A stretch of DNA of 64,000 bases from Methanobacterium formicicum DSM 3637. GTDB taxonomy: Archaea > Methanobacteriota > Methanobacteria > Methanobacteriales > Methanobacteriaceae. Below, piece by piece: positions 33,968 through 42,640 of this stretch (its first letter is position 1; every line of letters starts with the position of its first letter). The stretch spans positions 186,001 through 250,000 of the forward strand of contig NZ_AMPO01000002.1 of assembly GCF_000302455.1 (NCBI RefSeq), read 5' to 3'. The translations under genes were made by a program, and so were the position numbers. The notes below the pieces were generated by a model. That model made no database searches. It worked only from the letters and a program-made list of their open reading frames with translations, and was not told the DNA's origin.

Positions 33968-36412
33968 TTACAATGTAGTTATTTTATTTTTATAAACTCC
34001 TTTCTTAATTCCTGTAATGAATTTACCAATGTTAAAAGGGCCTAATTCTTTATTTAATATTGAATAAGCCTTTCTTTCTTTCATATCTTCAAGAAGCAAT
34101 ATATTAGGAGTTAAATTATCAATGCCTCCTTTTTTATATTTTTCTAGAATAACAAATAAAATTTCTCGTACTTCTTCACTATATTGATTTATATCATTCA
34201 TGTGATGATTTAAATAATATTTCACTCTTTCATCTCGGGTGATTATGGGTGTATCAAAAACTAAGTGAGAAATAACATCAAACCCGTCAGAATCATGCAT
34301 TTTTTCAATAGTCTTAATTAATTCTATATCTACATTCATTTCACTAAGTTTATCTAAAAATAATTTCCTTTTATTATCATTTAACCATAAATCTTCTAAT
34401 TCTTTGATATTATGAGCTTTTTCAATAATATTATTTTTAGCAAGTTTTTTATATTCTGCAAAAGCAACAGTTTCACCATCAAATTCAATTTCTATTTCAT
34501 CAGTAATTAATACAGGTATACCACTAACGATAATTCTTTTAACTGTGGAAGGAGCATTATTTAATTCAAATATATAATCATTAATTTGTGGTTTTATTCT
34601 CCTTCTCAAAGTTTTATATTCATTTTTAGAAATATAAATACCTAAACTATCATTAGAAGGGAGATTTTCAACCTTAAAGTAACCATTAAGATTTGTATAT
34701 GTCTCTTTAACCCATCTTCCTACTTTCATTTTTATTTTAGCATCAAAAATAGGATTTTGCTCTTCATCCAATACAAATCCTTTGATAAATTTATCAAAAG
34801 GTTCTATAGGTTTTTCAACTTCCGGCAATACAATTTTTGAAGGTATATCCCATTCATCAATTAATCTAGTTGAATTTGTAAAGTCAATAATCCTAAAAAA
34901 TCCTTTGTTATCAGCAATTCTAGATCCTCTACCAATAATTTGCTTAAATAATACTGTAGAATTAATGGGTCTCATAAAAACAATATTTTTAAGATGAGGG
35001 ATATCAACACCTGTAGAGAGAAGATCTACTGTAGTAGTAATCAAAGGGTATTTCCTTTCAGAATCCCTAAAAAGTGTAAGATCATCTTTATCTTCATATA
35101 CAACTTTAGTTGCAAAATCTTCGTTTTGTGTTAGCCTATTTAAAGTATCTTTAACGTTTTCAGCATGAATAGTATTAACACAAAATATTATGGATTTAGA
35201 TTCATCATTAGTACTCCTTAATATTTCAAGGAACTTTTCACACATTTTTTGTGTCCTATCAGGTAGTATTATTGTTCGTTCAAACTCAGAAGGATTATAA
35301 AATTGTTTTATGTCTTTAATGTTAATATCATCATCATATATAATTTCATCAGCCCTTGAAATGTCTACACCGTCACGATCAACATTTAAATGAATTTTAT
35401 AAATTTTATAAGGCACCAAAAAACCATCTTCAATTGCTTGGGCAAGTGAATATTCGAATACAGGATCCCCAAAATATTCATAAACATCAATATTATCTTC
35501 TCTTTTTGGAGTAGCAGTCATCCCTAAATGAAATGCTGTTTTAAAATGATCTAAAATATTTCCCCAATCTCCATACCTTGAACGATGGCATTCATCAATA
35601 ATAATTAAATCAAAAAAATCATTTTTAATCTCTTTATAAATTTTATCTGAATATAAACTTTGATAAGTTGAAAAATATACCTGTCTATTCTTGTTGAAAT
35701 TTCCTGATTTTATTTCAAATCTTGAATCACCAAAAGATTCATAGTTTTCATAGGCTTGGTCACGTAAAAAAACACGATCGGTTAAAAAGAGTATCCTTGA
35801 GAAATATCCACTTTTTACTAGTTTCCATACAATTTGAAAAGAAACAAATGTTTTTCCTGTCCCTGTTGCCATTGTTAAAAGAATTTTGCTTTGACCCCGA
35901 ACTATACTTTCTAAAACAGATTTAATAGCAGTATCTTGATAGCTTCGAATTTTTTTATCAGCTTGAATATAATAAGGATGTTCAAGTGGAGAAACATTTC
36001 TATTTTCTAAATCTTTATAATCTTTATAAATCTGATAAAGTTCATCAGGTGTAAAATAGTTAGTTACAATCTCTTTTTTTGGAATTCTTCTATCATATAA
36101 TATTAATCGTTTTCCATTAGTTGCATAAGAAATAGGAACATCAAGTCTTTTTGCATAATCTTTTGCTTGTGATTCTCCCTTTTCTGCGGGCAAACTTTCT
36201 TTTTTAGCTTCAATTACTCCAATAACCACATTGTTCACTTTAAGTACGTAATCTGCAAATTTTTCAGAAGGTTTAATTTTATATTCTTCACCTTCTACAT
36301 AAAATCTATTTTGAGAAATTCTGTATTCTCGTTCTATATTTTCTTCTTTCCATCCCCTATTTTTTAGTTTTGGTTCAATATGTTTAGTTTTTGTTTCTGC
36401 TTCGCTGATCAT
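33968..36412 (-). CDS. hsdR: Type I restriction enzyme R subunit (HsdR)
   Basis: About 814 residues. The N-terminal nuclease domain has D and EAK in FADYVLKVNN...GVIEAKKE (about 53-70). The SF2 translocase follows, with Walker A MATGTGKT near 181-188, DECHRSRYGDWG as motif II, GMTATP as motif III and the IIGRGSRI-type motif VI. Between the helicase and the C-terminal helical region there is an unusual insertion, about 540-617: GFVLDEEQNPIFDAKI, TNLNGYFKVENLP and NEYKTLRRRI. It looks like a carboxypeptidase-regulatory beta-sandwich. The family usually starts MISEAETK-like, so I choose ATG 36412, with AAAGG upstream; an earlier ATG exists at 36433. It overlaps hsdS by 29 bases. With HsdM and HsdS it would cut unmodified DNA. 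Confidence 0.92.
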   Translation of the reverse strand: MISEAETKTKHIEPKLKNRGWKEENIEREYRISQNRFYVEGEEYKIKPSEKFADYVLKVNNVVIGVIEAKKESLPAEKGESQAKDYAKRLDVPISYATNGKRLILYDRRIPKKEIVTNYFTPDELYQIYKDYKDLENRNVSPLEHPYYIQADKKIRSYQDTAIKSVLESIVRGQSKILLTMATGTGKTFVSFQIVWKLVKSGYFSRILFLTDRVFLRDQAYENYESFGDSRFEIKSGNFNKNRQVYFSTYQSLYSDKIYKEIKNDFFDLIIIDECHRSRYGDWGNILDHFKTAFHLGMTATPKREDNIDVYEYFGDPVFEYSLAQAIEDGFLVPYKIYKIHLNVDRDGVDISRADEIIYDDDINIKDIKQFYNPSEFERTIILPDRTQKMCEKFLEILRSTNDESKSIIFCVNTIHAENVKDTLNRLTQNEDFATKVVYEDKDDLTLFRDSERKYPLITTTVDLLSTGVDIPHLKNIVFMRPINSTVLFKQIIGRGSRIADNKGFFRIIDFTNSTRLIDEWDIPSKIVLPEVEKPIEPFDKFIKGFVLDEEQNPIFDAKIKMKVGRWVKETYTNLNGYFKVENLPSNDSLGIYISKNEYKTLRRRIKPQINDYIFELNNAPSTVKRIIVSGIPVLITDEIEIEFDGETVAFAEYKKLAKNNIIEKAHNIKELEDLWLNDNKRKLFLDKLSEMNVDIELIKTIEKMHDSDGFDVISHLVFDTPIITRDERVKYYLNHHMNDINQYSEEVREILFVILEKYKKGGIDNLTPNILLLEDMKERKAYSILNKELGPFNIGKFITGIKKGVYKNKITTL

Positions 36413-37757
36413 CATAATTGCCTTTGAATGCATTTTTCAAGACATTTTCCTTTAAATATATGAATTTTTCAAGTTGTAATTCTTGTAAATTGTTCAATTT
36501 TTGTAGGACCTTATTAAATTGATTTAGATAATTTACGATTTCATTTTGTTTCTTTAAATCTGGTTTGTTATCTTTATAAGGTATTGGAAATGCAAATTTT
36601 TTAAGAATACTTTGATTTATATTTGATTGAGCATTACCTCTACCTTTATTTAAAAGTTTTCTTGCTTTATATTTTAATAGATATGCTAAAAATTCATTAT
36701 TAATGTTTTCATTTGGCTTTATGCCAACAATAGCCTGATTAGTTGCTGCAGGTATTTTTAAAATACCCACTTTACCTATACTTGCAAATATAGAAAAAAG
36801 AACAGTCTCTTCATCAAATAATTTAGCCGAAGAATTATTTAATCCGTTTTCTGTTATTTTTTCATCAGTTTCGTTAATATAAAATTGATTTTCGGTAATA
36901 TCTGAGATTTTAACCCAATTGATAGTTCCATCATTCCAATAATCACTTATTTTTCTAGAAGGAGTCCCTCCAGACATAATTTTTTTAGATATATCTTTAT
37001 TACCTAATTCAATGAATTTCCAGTCAGGATCATTATCATATTTTTTAAAAAAATCGTTTAAAATAGTTTCAAATAGCATATCTGTGTTTAACACAGCTTT
37101 TTCTCTTAATCTTTCCATAACACTAATTTCATCAAAAATAGAATCAATCTTTTCTACTAATTTATTTTGTTTCTTAAGATCAGGTATTCCACCATTATAT
37201 GGTAAGGGGACCAAAAGTTCTTTAAGAAAATCTACAGGAACGCGTTTATGACCAACAGCCCCTGTAAATTGCTTTTTGGCATTTTCTCTGGTTTCTAAAA
37301 ATCTCAATAAATACCAAATCCATTTTTTATTAATATTTTTTTTTAATCGAATGACATGAAATTCTGTAGAACCAAAACCTATTCCATTTTTTAGATTATT
37401 CACTATTACACACTTACCGTTTTCCATACAGGGAGTTATTTTTGCAAATATAATATCTCCATCCCTAAAATAAGTGTAACCTTTATAGACATCTGCAATA
37501 TTCTTTAAATCTAATTGAATAATTTGGCCTGTTATTCCATCAATATTCTCCATTGGAACAAATGAAACTTCAATATTTTCATCCAAAATATCCCTAACTT
37601 CTGTTTTTTTAGGATTAATATGAGATATAGTTTCATCTCCAAGTTTAACCCATTTCCAATCAGTGGGTAGGGTATATGGGCCTTTAATTTTGTTATAGTC
37701 TCCAATAACTCTTTCTTTGCTATTTTCAACTATTTTTTTGGTTTCCATATGACTCAC
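36384..37757 (-). CDS. hsdS: Type I restriction-modification specificity subunit (HsdS)
   Basis: A 457-residue specificity subunit with two target recognition domains (about 20-200 and 235-415). Each is followed by a conserved spacer helix: DLKKQNKLVEKIDSIFDEI near 200 and DLKKQNEIVNYLNQFNKVL near 410. The first TRD begins LPTDWKWVKLGD and the second DPDWKFIELGN, the standard openings. Two half-sites of a split recognition sequence are expected; they cannot be read from the protein. The start is GTG at 37757, overlapping the hsdM stop by one base (TAGTG), with AGAGGT upstream inside hsdM. It also overlaps hsdR, so the operon is coupled end to end. Confidence 0.92.
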   Translation of the reverse strand: MSHMETKKIVENSKERVIGDYNKIKGPYTLPTDWKWVKLGDETISHINPKKTEVRDILDENIEVSFVPMENIDGITGQIIQLDLKNIADVYKGYTYFRDGDIIFAKITPCMENGKCVIVNNLKNGIGFGSTEFHVIRLKKNINKKWIWYLLRFLETRENAKKQFTGAVGHKRVPVDFLKELLVPLPYNGGIPDLKKQNKLVEKIDSIFDEISVMERLREKAVLNTDMLFETILNDFFKKYDNDPDWKFIELGNKDISKKIMSGGTPSRKISDYWNDGTINWVKISDITENQFYINETDEKITENGLNNSSAKLFDEETVLFSIFASIGKVGILKIPAATNQAIVGIKPNENINNEFLAYLLKYKARKLLNKGRGNAQSNINQSILKKFAFPIPYKDNKPDLKKQNEIVNYLNQFNKVLQKLNNLQELQLEKFIYLKENVLKNAFKGNYDDQRSRNKN

Positions 37758-39262
37758 TATAAAAACCTCTTTAGGTCACTTATACAATCTTTGATTTCAT
37801 TATTTAATTCTTCAATTTCTAAAACTAAATCTTTAGGGTTTTCATAAGTGTAATCATCAGTTTCATTTGGATTTTTAGCTAATAAATTATAATCGTTATT
37901 TTTAATGTCTTTAATGGGCATAATCCAACTATTCTCAGATAGTTTTCTCTGTTTTAACATTTCAAGTGGTTTCATGAAATTATCTTTAGTTATTGGATTT
38001 GTTTTGGAAAATTTACCTTTTAACTCATAATACCATATTTCTTTTGTTGGTTGACCTGTTTTTTCAAAAAATATAATATTAGTTTTTACACCGGTACCCA
38101 TAGAAGTGAAAACACCTTTAGGAAGAGATACTATTGAAAATACATTAAATTTCTCTAGAAGTTCCTTTCTAATAAGTTTGAATGTCCCTGATCCAAACAT
38201 AATCTGTCCTTCAGGAAGAATAATTCCAACTTTTCCTTTATCTTTAATTTTTCTCATAACATATTGTAAAGATAGAGCTTCAGTAGCACTTGTGTGGTAC
38301 ATAAAATTGTTTTGAACTTGTAGATTTTCTGTTCCCCCAAATGGAGGATTAGTTATAATTAAATCATACTTATCATCTTTAGAAACACTATGCACATCTT
38401 CCATGAGAGTATTTCTCCTGTAATAATTAGGATTCAATAAACTATGTAAGATTAAATTCATCGTTCCACAAAGATAAGGTAATGGCTTTTTATCTTGCCC
38501 AAAAAATGTATTTGATTGTAATAAATCATTATCTTGAATAGTTATGGATGATCCTAGCTCTTCTTTAATATATTTAAATGATTCAGCTAAAAACCCTCCT
38601 GATCCACAAAATGGATCATAAATTTTCATTCCAATTTTTGGTTTCAATGTGTTTACTATAAATTCAACTACAGGCCTAGGAGTATAAAATTCTCCACTCC
38701 ATCCTGCTTCATTGCCCATTTCTAACAATAAACCTTCATAAAACTGGGATATAATATGGGTATCTTCATAATTATTAGGATTTATATGGTCAATTTTGTC
38801 TATTACATCTAAAAAGTTATATGTAGAGCGCATTTTATTTCCAGAAATTTCAGAAAATATCTGAGCTATTTTTTCCTTTTCTGAAGTGCCAGAAATGCTT
38901 TTTAAGTAAGGAAATAAAATATTATCAATAAAATAAATTAGTGTATTTTCAGGGTTATGTAATTTAGAATATTCTTCATCAATGTTTTCAGTGAAATGAG
39001 CTAAAGAATCTTTAGATTTGCCAATCCAATCCCTGTGGGCCCAGTTAGACCATCTATATTTTTTATCTATTATCTCTATATATTTGGTCTGATTTATCTC
39101 AGCTATTTTTTCTAGCTCTTCTTCAATACCTTCAAAAATTTTTAGAAATAATAACCATGATAATTGTTCCATGTAATCCGTTACACCAGATGTACCGTCA
39201 TCTCTTCTTAAAATATCACAAGCAGATTTTATTTCACTATGAACTGAGCCTCTTCTTACCAT
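37757..39262 (-). CDS. hsdM: Type I DNA methyltransferase subunit (HsdM)
   Basis: A 501-residue N6-adenine methyltransferase. The N-terminal helical HsdM_N domain spans about 1-150. YTPRPVVEFIVNTLKP leads to motif I DPFCGSGGFLAES (about 212-224), and motif IV is DLIITNPPFGG (about 303-313), both intact. The C-terminal helices dock HsdS. First gene of hsdM-hsdS-hsdR. The GGTGGAAAA site precedes the ATG. The sequence upstream (39270-39310) is TATA-rich (ATATATTT on the minus strand) and probably the operon promoter. Composition is A+T-richer than genes outside the island, suggesting acquisition. Confidence 0.95.
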   Translation of the reverse strand: MVRRGSVHSEIKSACDILRRDDGTSGVTDYMEQLSWLLFLKIFEGIEEELEKIAEINQTKYIEIIDKKYRWSNWAHRDWIGKSKDSLAHFTENIDEEYSKLHNPENTLIYFIDNILFPYLKSISGTSEKEKIAQIFSEISGNKMRSTYNFLDVIDKIDHINPNNYEDTHIISQFYEGLLLEMGNEAGWSGEFYTPRPVVEFIVNTLKPKIGMKIYDPFCGSGGFLAESFKYIKEELGSSITIQDNDLLQSNTFFGQDKKPLPYLCGTMNLILHSLLNPNYYRRNTLMEDVHSVSKDDKYDLIITNPPFGGTENLQVQNNFMYHTSATEALSLQYVMRKIKDKGKVGIILPEGQIMFGSGTFKLIRKELLEKFNVFSIVSLPKGVFTSMGTGVKTNIIFFEKTGQPTKEIWYYELKGKFSKTNPITKDNFMKPLEMLKQRKLSENSWIMPIKDIKNNDYNLLAKNPNETDDYTYENPKDLVLEIEELNNEIKDCISDLKRFL

Positions 39263-39511
39263 TTTTCCACCATAAACTCAAATAAATATATTTGAACAAC
39301 ATGAATATTTAAGTATATTCACAAAATTAACAATTTATGTATTGCATTAATTTTAGTAATGATAAATATTTGTAAAAGGGTAATGTCACAGATTTAAAAA
39401 TTAATTATAAATTTTAAAAAATATAAATAAATATTGTAAATCAACATACTTTTTATTAAGTATTTTAATAGTGAACTTATAGTTCATACTTTGGTGTTTT
39501 TTCAATGTTTA

Positions 39512-39604
39512 ATGAATAGCAGAAAAGAAACAGACATGGATTTACTGGGTAGAGCAGCTCTGGAACTGGAATCCTGCTGTGTAGAGCTTAGTGTGGCACG
39601 TTAA
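39512..39604 (+). pseudogene. C-terminal remnant of a NERD-domain protein
   Basis: The frame reads MNSRKETDMDLLGRAALELE, then SCCVELSVAR and TAA. It is clearly homologous to the end of the intact NERD protein at 46424-47416 (MNGKKETNTELLGKAAMALE, then PYSVELTFTRG). Only the last 30 codons remain. It marks a deleted paralogue 7 kb from the intact one. Confidence 0.7.
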
Positions 39605-39939
39605 TGGCCATTTTAAAAACTTTAAATAATATATATAGATATCAGTGGATTTTAGCCCACAGTAGAGAGACATTTAAAAACCACTAAAGGACTTTAGAAG
39701 AGTTTATTGGGTCATTCTTATTTATGAAATAATTGAAGAAAATAATACGTACTTCTTTTAGATTATAAGCACCATGACAGGTATATTAATTGCCGAAATT
39801 TCCGAAAAAGCATTACTAAGAATGTATGTCACTTAAAATCAGTCCCACCTCACTAAATCTGGTCAGGTAACCCTTCAATCATTTTGTTGATGCCTGAATC
39901 TCACTGACCATATATTTCGTTAAAAATAGTGATTAGCAA

Positions 39940-40050
39940 TTAATCTATTCCTGGGTTTAGAAGTATGATTTCCCTTAATAAATCAATAGTTATTCCTTTT
40001 GGAGGTGTTCCAGGGTTCCCTATTTCCATAGTACTGTCAAATATTCTAAC
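39940..40050 (-). pseudogene. Small decayed ORF
   Basis: The minus-strand frame reads VRIFDSTMEIGNPGTPPKGI, then TIDLLREIILLNPGID and a stop. The same frame continues upstream beyond one TAG (40051-40053) as PDYRPSGNV. The composition looks protein-like and it faces the same way as hsdM. Family unknown; may be a remnant of a larger gene. Confidence 0.3.
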
Positions 40051-40185
40051 CTAAACATTTCCTGATGGTCGGTAGTCCGGTGACAGATCTAATAAATGAA
40101 AATAAAATACTTACAATAAGATCCATGAAAACTTCCTGGCACCCTCCTTGGCTTAGAAAGTTCAAAAGAACAATTAAGGGGCTGA

Positions 40186-40536
40186 TTAAGCTACTTTTTT
40201 AATACTTGAAGAAATAACCGATTCACCCTCATGTAAGTCATCTTCACCAGAGAGTTGTTTGCTTATTTCTATTTCTGCAAGCTCCTTCTGGAAGGTCATT
40301 AAGGCATGGGTTGTTTTTGATTCCTGGTTGAGAGTGTAAAGTTGTGCACTGCCAATTTTACGTGTAGGTTTAATTATCTGATAGGTTTCCAGTTCATCCA
40401 GTAATGTGTAAAGTGTGCGTCTGGAGATTCCAGAAGCTTCAGAGAGATCTTTTTTGGTGTACTCAGACCAGGGATGGGTGATCAATATTTCTATAACTCT
40501 AACTCTTGGATAGTCTCCCAAAATTTCACTTAGCAT
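40186..40536 (-). CDS. Winged helix-turn-helix transcriptional regulator
   Basis: A 116-residue DNA-binding protein. RVRVIEILITHPWSEYTKKD then LSEASGISRRTLYTLLDELE gives an ArsR/TrmB-like wHTH at about residues 10-60, with the recognition helix ISRRTLYTLLDEL. The wing ends IKPTRKIGSAQLYTLN. A charged, disordered C-terminus follows. No ligand domain, so it is a simple local repressor. Its likely target is itself or the wHTH pseudogene divergent from it, as the two share a promoter region at 40537-40616. Confidence 0.8.
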   Translation of the reverse strand: MLSEILGDYPRVRVIEILITHPWSEYTKKDLSEASGISRRTLYTLLDELETYQIIKPTRKIGSAQLYTLNQESKTTHALMTFQKELAEIEISKQLSGEDDLHEGESVISSSIKKVA

Positions 40537-40616
40537 ATAGTCACCTCACTCTGTTTACATATTAGTCACTGAATGTATATATAATAACCAATATATTTAT
40601 TATTAAATATAATTAA

Positions 40617-40894
40617 AATATTATTATAGTTGATTTTGAGACTGAAATCTTATTTAATTTACTCTGGATGGGATATGTTGGGGGGAGACACACCTCGGAA
40701 GATAATGTTATCAAGAATTTTCCTCGTGACGAACGAAAAAAGGCAAAAAAGGCCTTGAAAAATGTTATAATAAAGGATATCTCATACTTAAACCAACACA
40801 TTATGGTCAGGAAGTAAGTATCAATCCTCGTATGTTAAAAGAAATTCGAAAAATGCCGGGAATAAATGAAATGGAAAAAGAGTATAGTATTTAA
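40617..40894 (+). pseudogene. Frameshifted small wHTH-like gene, no start codon
   Basis: Frame 1 reads IIVDFETEILFNLLWMGYVG, then GRHTSEDNVIKNFPRDERKK and AKKALKNVI. It shifts by one base near 40770 into KGYLILKPTHYGQEVSINPR, then MLKEIRKMPGIN and a stop at 40892-40894. The joined product resembles archaeal small wHTH-like proteins in which a basic helix leads into a K-G-Y/F-I-I-x-K-P strand (family memory, not a search). There is no ATG, GTG or TTG in frame. With an indel and no start it is probably dead. Confidence 0.5.
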
Positions 40895-40943
40895 CTTTAA
40901 TTTTATTATTTCATAACAGATAATTCATTCATTGTAAAAATCT

Positions 40944-41012
40944 GAGGTAGTCATAAAGGAGTCAAATATTTATAATAAAAAATACAAATAGTAGTCATGA
41001 AAGTAGTCGAAT
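40944..41012. repeat. GTAGTC repeats upstream of fic
   Basis: The motif (a)gtagtc occurs at about 40947, 40991 and 41002, with a ggagtc variant at about 40958. It lies in the 120 bases before the Fic gene. The same motif forms an array after that gene (42070-42105). Confidence 0.6.
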
Positions 41013-41063
41013 ATATAGATCGATTGTTAAATTAAACAAAAAATTTCCAAGGATTTTGAAAAA

Positions 41064-42074
41064 ATGTTCAATCCATGTTTCACATATAACCACGAATTGG
41101 TAAATAAACTGCTTGAAATTAATTCCATAAGGGATTTTATTGTCAATGCACCGGTTGTACTGGAAATGGAATTGTCACTAAAAAAAGATGCGCTTCTAAA
41201 ATCTGCACATCACTCCACTGCAATTGAAGGTAATCCCTTATCCTTAAATCAGGTGGATAAACTGTCTAAGGGAATCAAAATTCAGGGACAGAAGAGGGCT
41301 ATGCAGGAAGTTCTAAACTATCTGAATGTGCTTAAAAGTATGGATAGTTATATTGAAGACGGGAAAATTACTAAAAAGTGCGTTTTAAAGCTTCATGAGA
41401 ATATAACTCATTACACTCTGGAATATACTTATCTTGAAGGCCAGTACAGGAGCGAACCGGTTTATGTTGTAAACCAGGAGGGTGATGTTGTTTTTACTCC
41501 TCCTAATGCCAATCTGGTACAGGGCCAAATGGAGGACCTCCTGGAATGGATCAATAACTCATCTGGCAAATTAAATGCAGTTATTTCTGCAGGTATAATT
41601 CATTATGAATTTGTAAGAATACATCCCTTCGTAGATGGTAATGGAAGAACTTCAAGGGCACTTGCTGCGATCTACCTGTACCTGAGGGGATTTGATGTTG
41701 ATTTTACTCTGGATGAATACTACAACAGCAACAGACAGGCATACTACCACGCCCTGAACTCGGTTGATCAAAAGACTCAGGATCTAACTGATTGGCTCTT
41801 ATATTTCCTGGAAGGATTTTTAATTTCTTTACGTGAGATTAAGGACAGGATAATGTTATTTCCCTCAGGTGCACCACAGAAAATAAGATTAACAGAAAAA
41901 ATGTTGAAAATCTTAGAATACCTGCAATTAAACGGCAGCATCACTAACTCAGAGGTCCAGAAGCTCTTAAATATCTCTCGTCAGGGAGCTTATAAAGATT
42001 TACGGAGTTTAATGGATAAGGGTATTATAGAGAAGAAGGGTGGAAGCCGGTCCACCTATTACATCTTAAAGTAG
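41064..42074 (+). CDS. fic: Fic family AMP-transferase with winged helix
   Basis: A 336-residue protein. The Fic core HPFVDGNGRTSRA (about residues 192-204) has the full H-x-F-x-D-G-N-G-R-x-x-R motif that binds ATP and catalyses AMPylation. The N-terminal inhibitory motif (S/T)-x-x-x-E-(G/N) is present as STAIEGN (about residues 51-57), so this is a self-inhibited class II Fic. The C-terminal 60 residues are a winged helix (ITNSEVQKLLNISRQGAYKD), suggesting DNA binding and autoregulation. Target unknown. It is monocistronic and bracketed on both sides by GTAGTC repeats. Confidence 0.92.
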   Translation: MFNPCFTYNHELVNKLLEINSIRDFIVNAPVVLEMELSLKKDALLKSAHHSTAIEGNPLSLNQVDKLSKGIKIQGQKRAMQEVLNYLNVLKSMDSYIEDGKITKKCVLKLHENITHYTLEYTYLEGQYRSEPVYVVNQEGDVVFTPPNANLVQGQMEDLLEWINNSSGKLNAVISAGIIHYEFVRIHPFVDGNGRTSRALAAIYLYLRGFDVDFTLDEYYNSNRQAYYHALNSVDQKTQDLTDWLLYFLEGFLISLREIKDRIMLFPSGAPQKIRLTEKMLKILEYLQLNGSITNSEVQKLLNISRQGAYKDLRSLMDKGIIEKKGGSRSTYYILK

Positions 42075-42105
42075 TCAAATAAGTAGTCGTTTAAGTTGTC
42101 GAATG
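42070..42105. repeat. 12-bp tandem array overlapping the fic stop
   Basis: Three 12-base units, agtagtcaaata, agtagtcgttta and agttgtcgaatg, at 42070-42081, 42082-42093 and 42094-42105. The array begins in the second-last codon and includes the stop TAG; the second unit would place another TAG in frame. Confidence 0.8.
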
Positions 42106-42158
42106 TTAAATTGAGTTAATATTATGATTTATTTTAATATTTATTATTTGTTCAATCA

Positions 42159-42509
42159 TTAAAAAGAAATGTTTCCAAAGATTAATTTAAATATAACACC
42201 CACTACCAGGGCAATAGTGATACTGGTAAAGGTCCCCAGTAAGTAATATTCAGCAAAGTCCCTGTCATTTAACTCACGGAATCTTGCAATGGACTTAGCA
42301 GCGAATATAATAGAAATAGCTGCATATTGATTTGTCAAAACAAAAGTAAAAATAAGTATTCTTTCAAAAATACCAATTAAAGTCCCGGCTCCCTTAATAC
42401 CACTATTTTCAATCTTCGAGCTATATGGTTTAAGGAATATTTTTATGGCTATTCCCAAAATTGAAACCAGTGAATATCCTAAAATCAAAATAATAAGTTG
42501 TATAACCAT
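42159..42509 (-). CDS. Membrane protein related to DUF3307 C-terminus
   Basis: A 116-residue membrane protein with three hydrophobic segments (about 3-25, 48-72, 92-113). GTLIGIFERILIFTFVLTNQ, then YAAISIIFAAKSIARF, matches the C-terminal half of DUF3307 proteins, which are often paired with SatD. Here the SatD gene is next upstream on the same strand, so the usual pair is kept although this protein has only the membrane part. Function unknown. Confidence 0.75.
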   Translation of the reverse strand: MVIQLIILILGYSLVSILGIAIKIFLKPYSSKIENSGIKGAGTLIGIFERILIFTFVLTNQYAAISIIFAAKSIARFRELNDRDFAEYYLLGTFTSITIALVVGVIFKLIFGNISF

Positions 42510-42554
42510 TGAATCATCTTTATTAGCGTATCAACACTCAATTTTTGTTGGACA

Positions 42555-42640
42555 ATCAATATGAAGTGATCCTTATTGGGATCAATATGAAAATTGATCC
42601 ATATTAGGATCAATATGCGAATTGAACATTATTGGGATCA
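42555..42640. repeat. Three 26-28 bp direct repeats after the satD stop
   Basis: Units starting atcaatatg begin at 42555, 42581 and 42609, with a fourth partial copy (atcacc) at 42637; periods are 26, 28 and 28 bases. On the minus strand each begins with GATC and ends ATATT. They start inside the satD stop codon and fill most of the gap to the DUF3307-like gene. Confidence 0.8.

Larger units (their letters stand above)
39263..40185. other. Long gene-poor region with decayed genes
   Basis: A 920-base region upstream of hsdM. It contains a NERD-protein tail remnant (39512-39604) and a minus-strand remnant (39940-40050), listed separately. The rest is AT-rich with no supportable ORF. It looks like a scar of repeated insertion and deletion at the right edge of the restriction operon. 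Confidence 0.45.

Noticed and set aside
40613..40801. Minus-strand ORF opposite the wHTH pseudogene
   Set aside because: It is antisense to a frame with clear protein-like sequence and is rich in low-complexity F/S residues.
28406..41012. Defence island considered as a provirus or integrated element
   Set aside because: No integrase, transposase, terminase, capsid or tRNA attachment site is visible within or at its ends.
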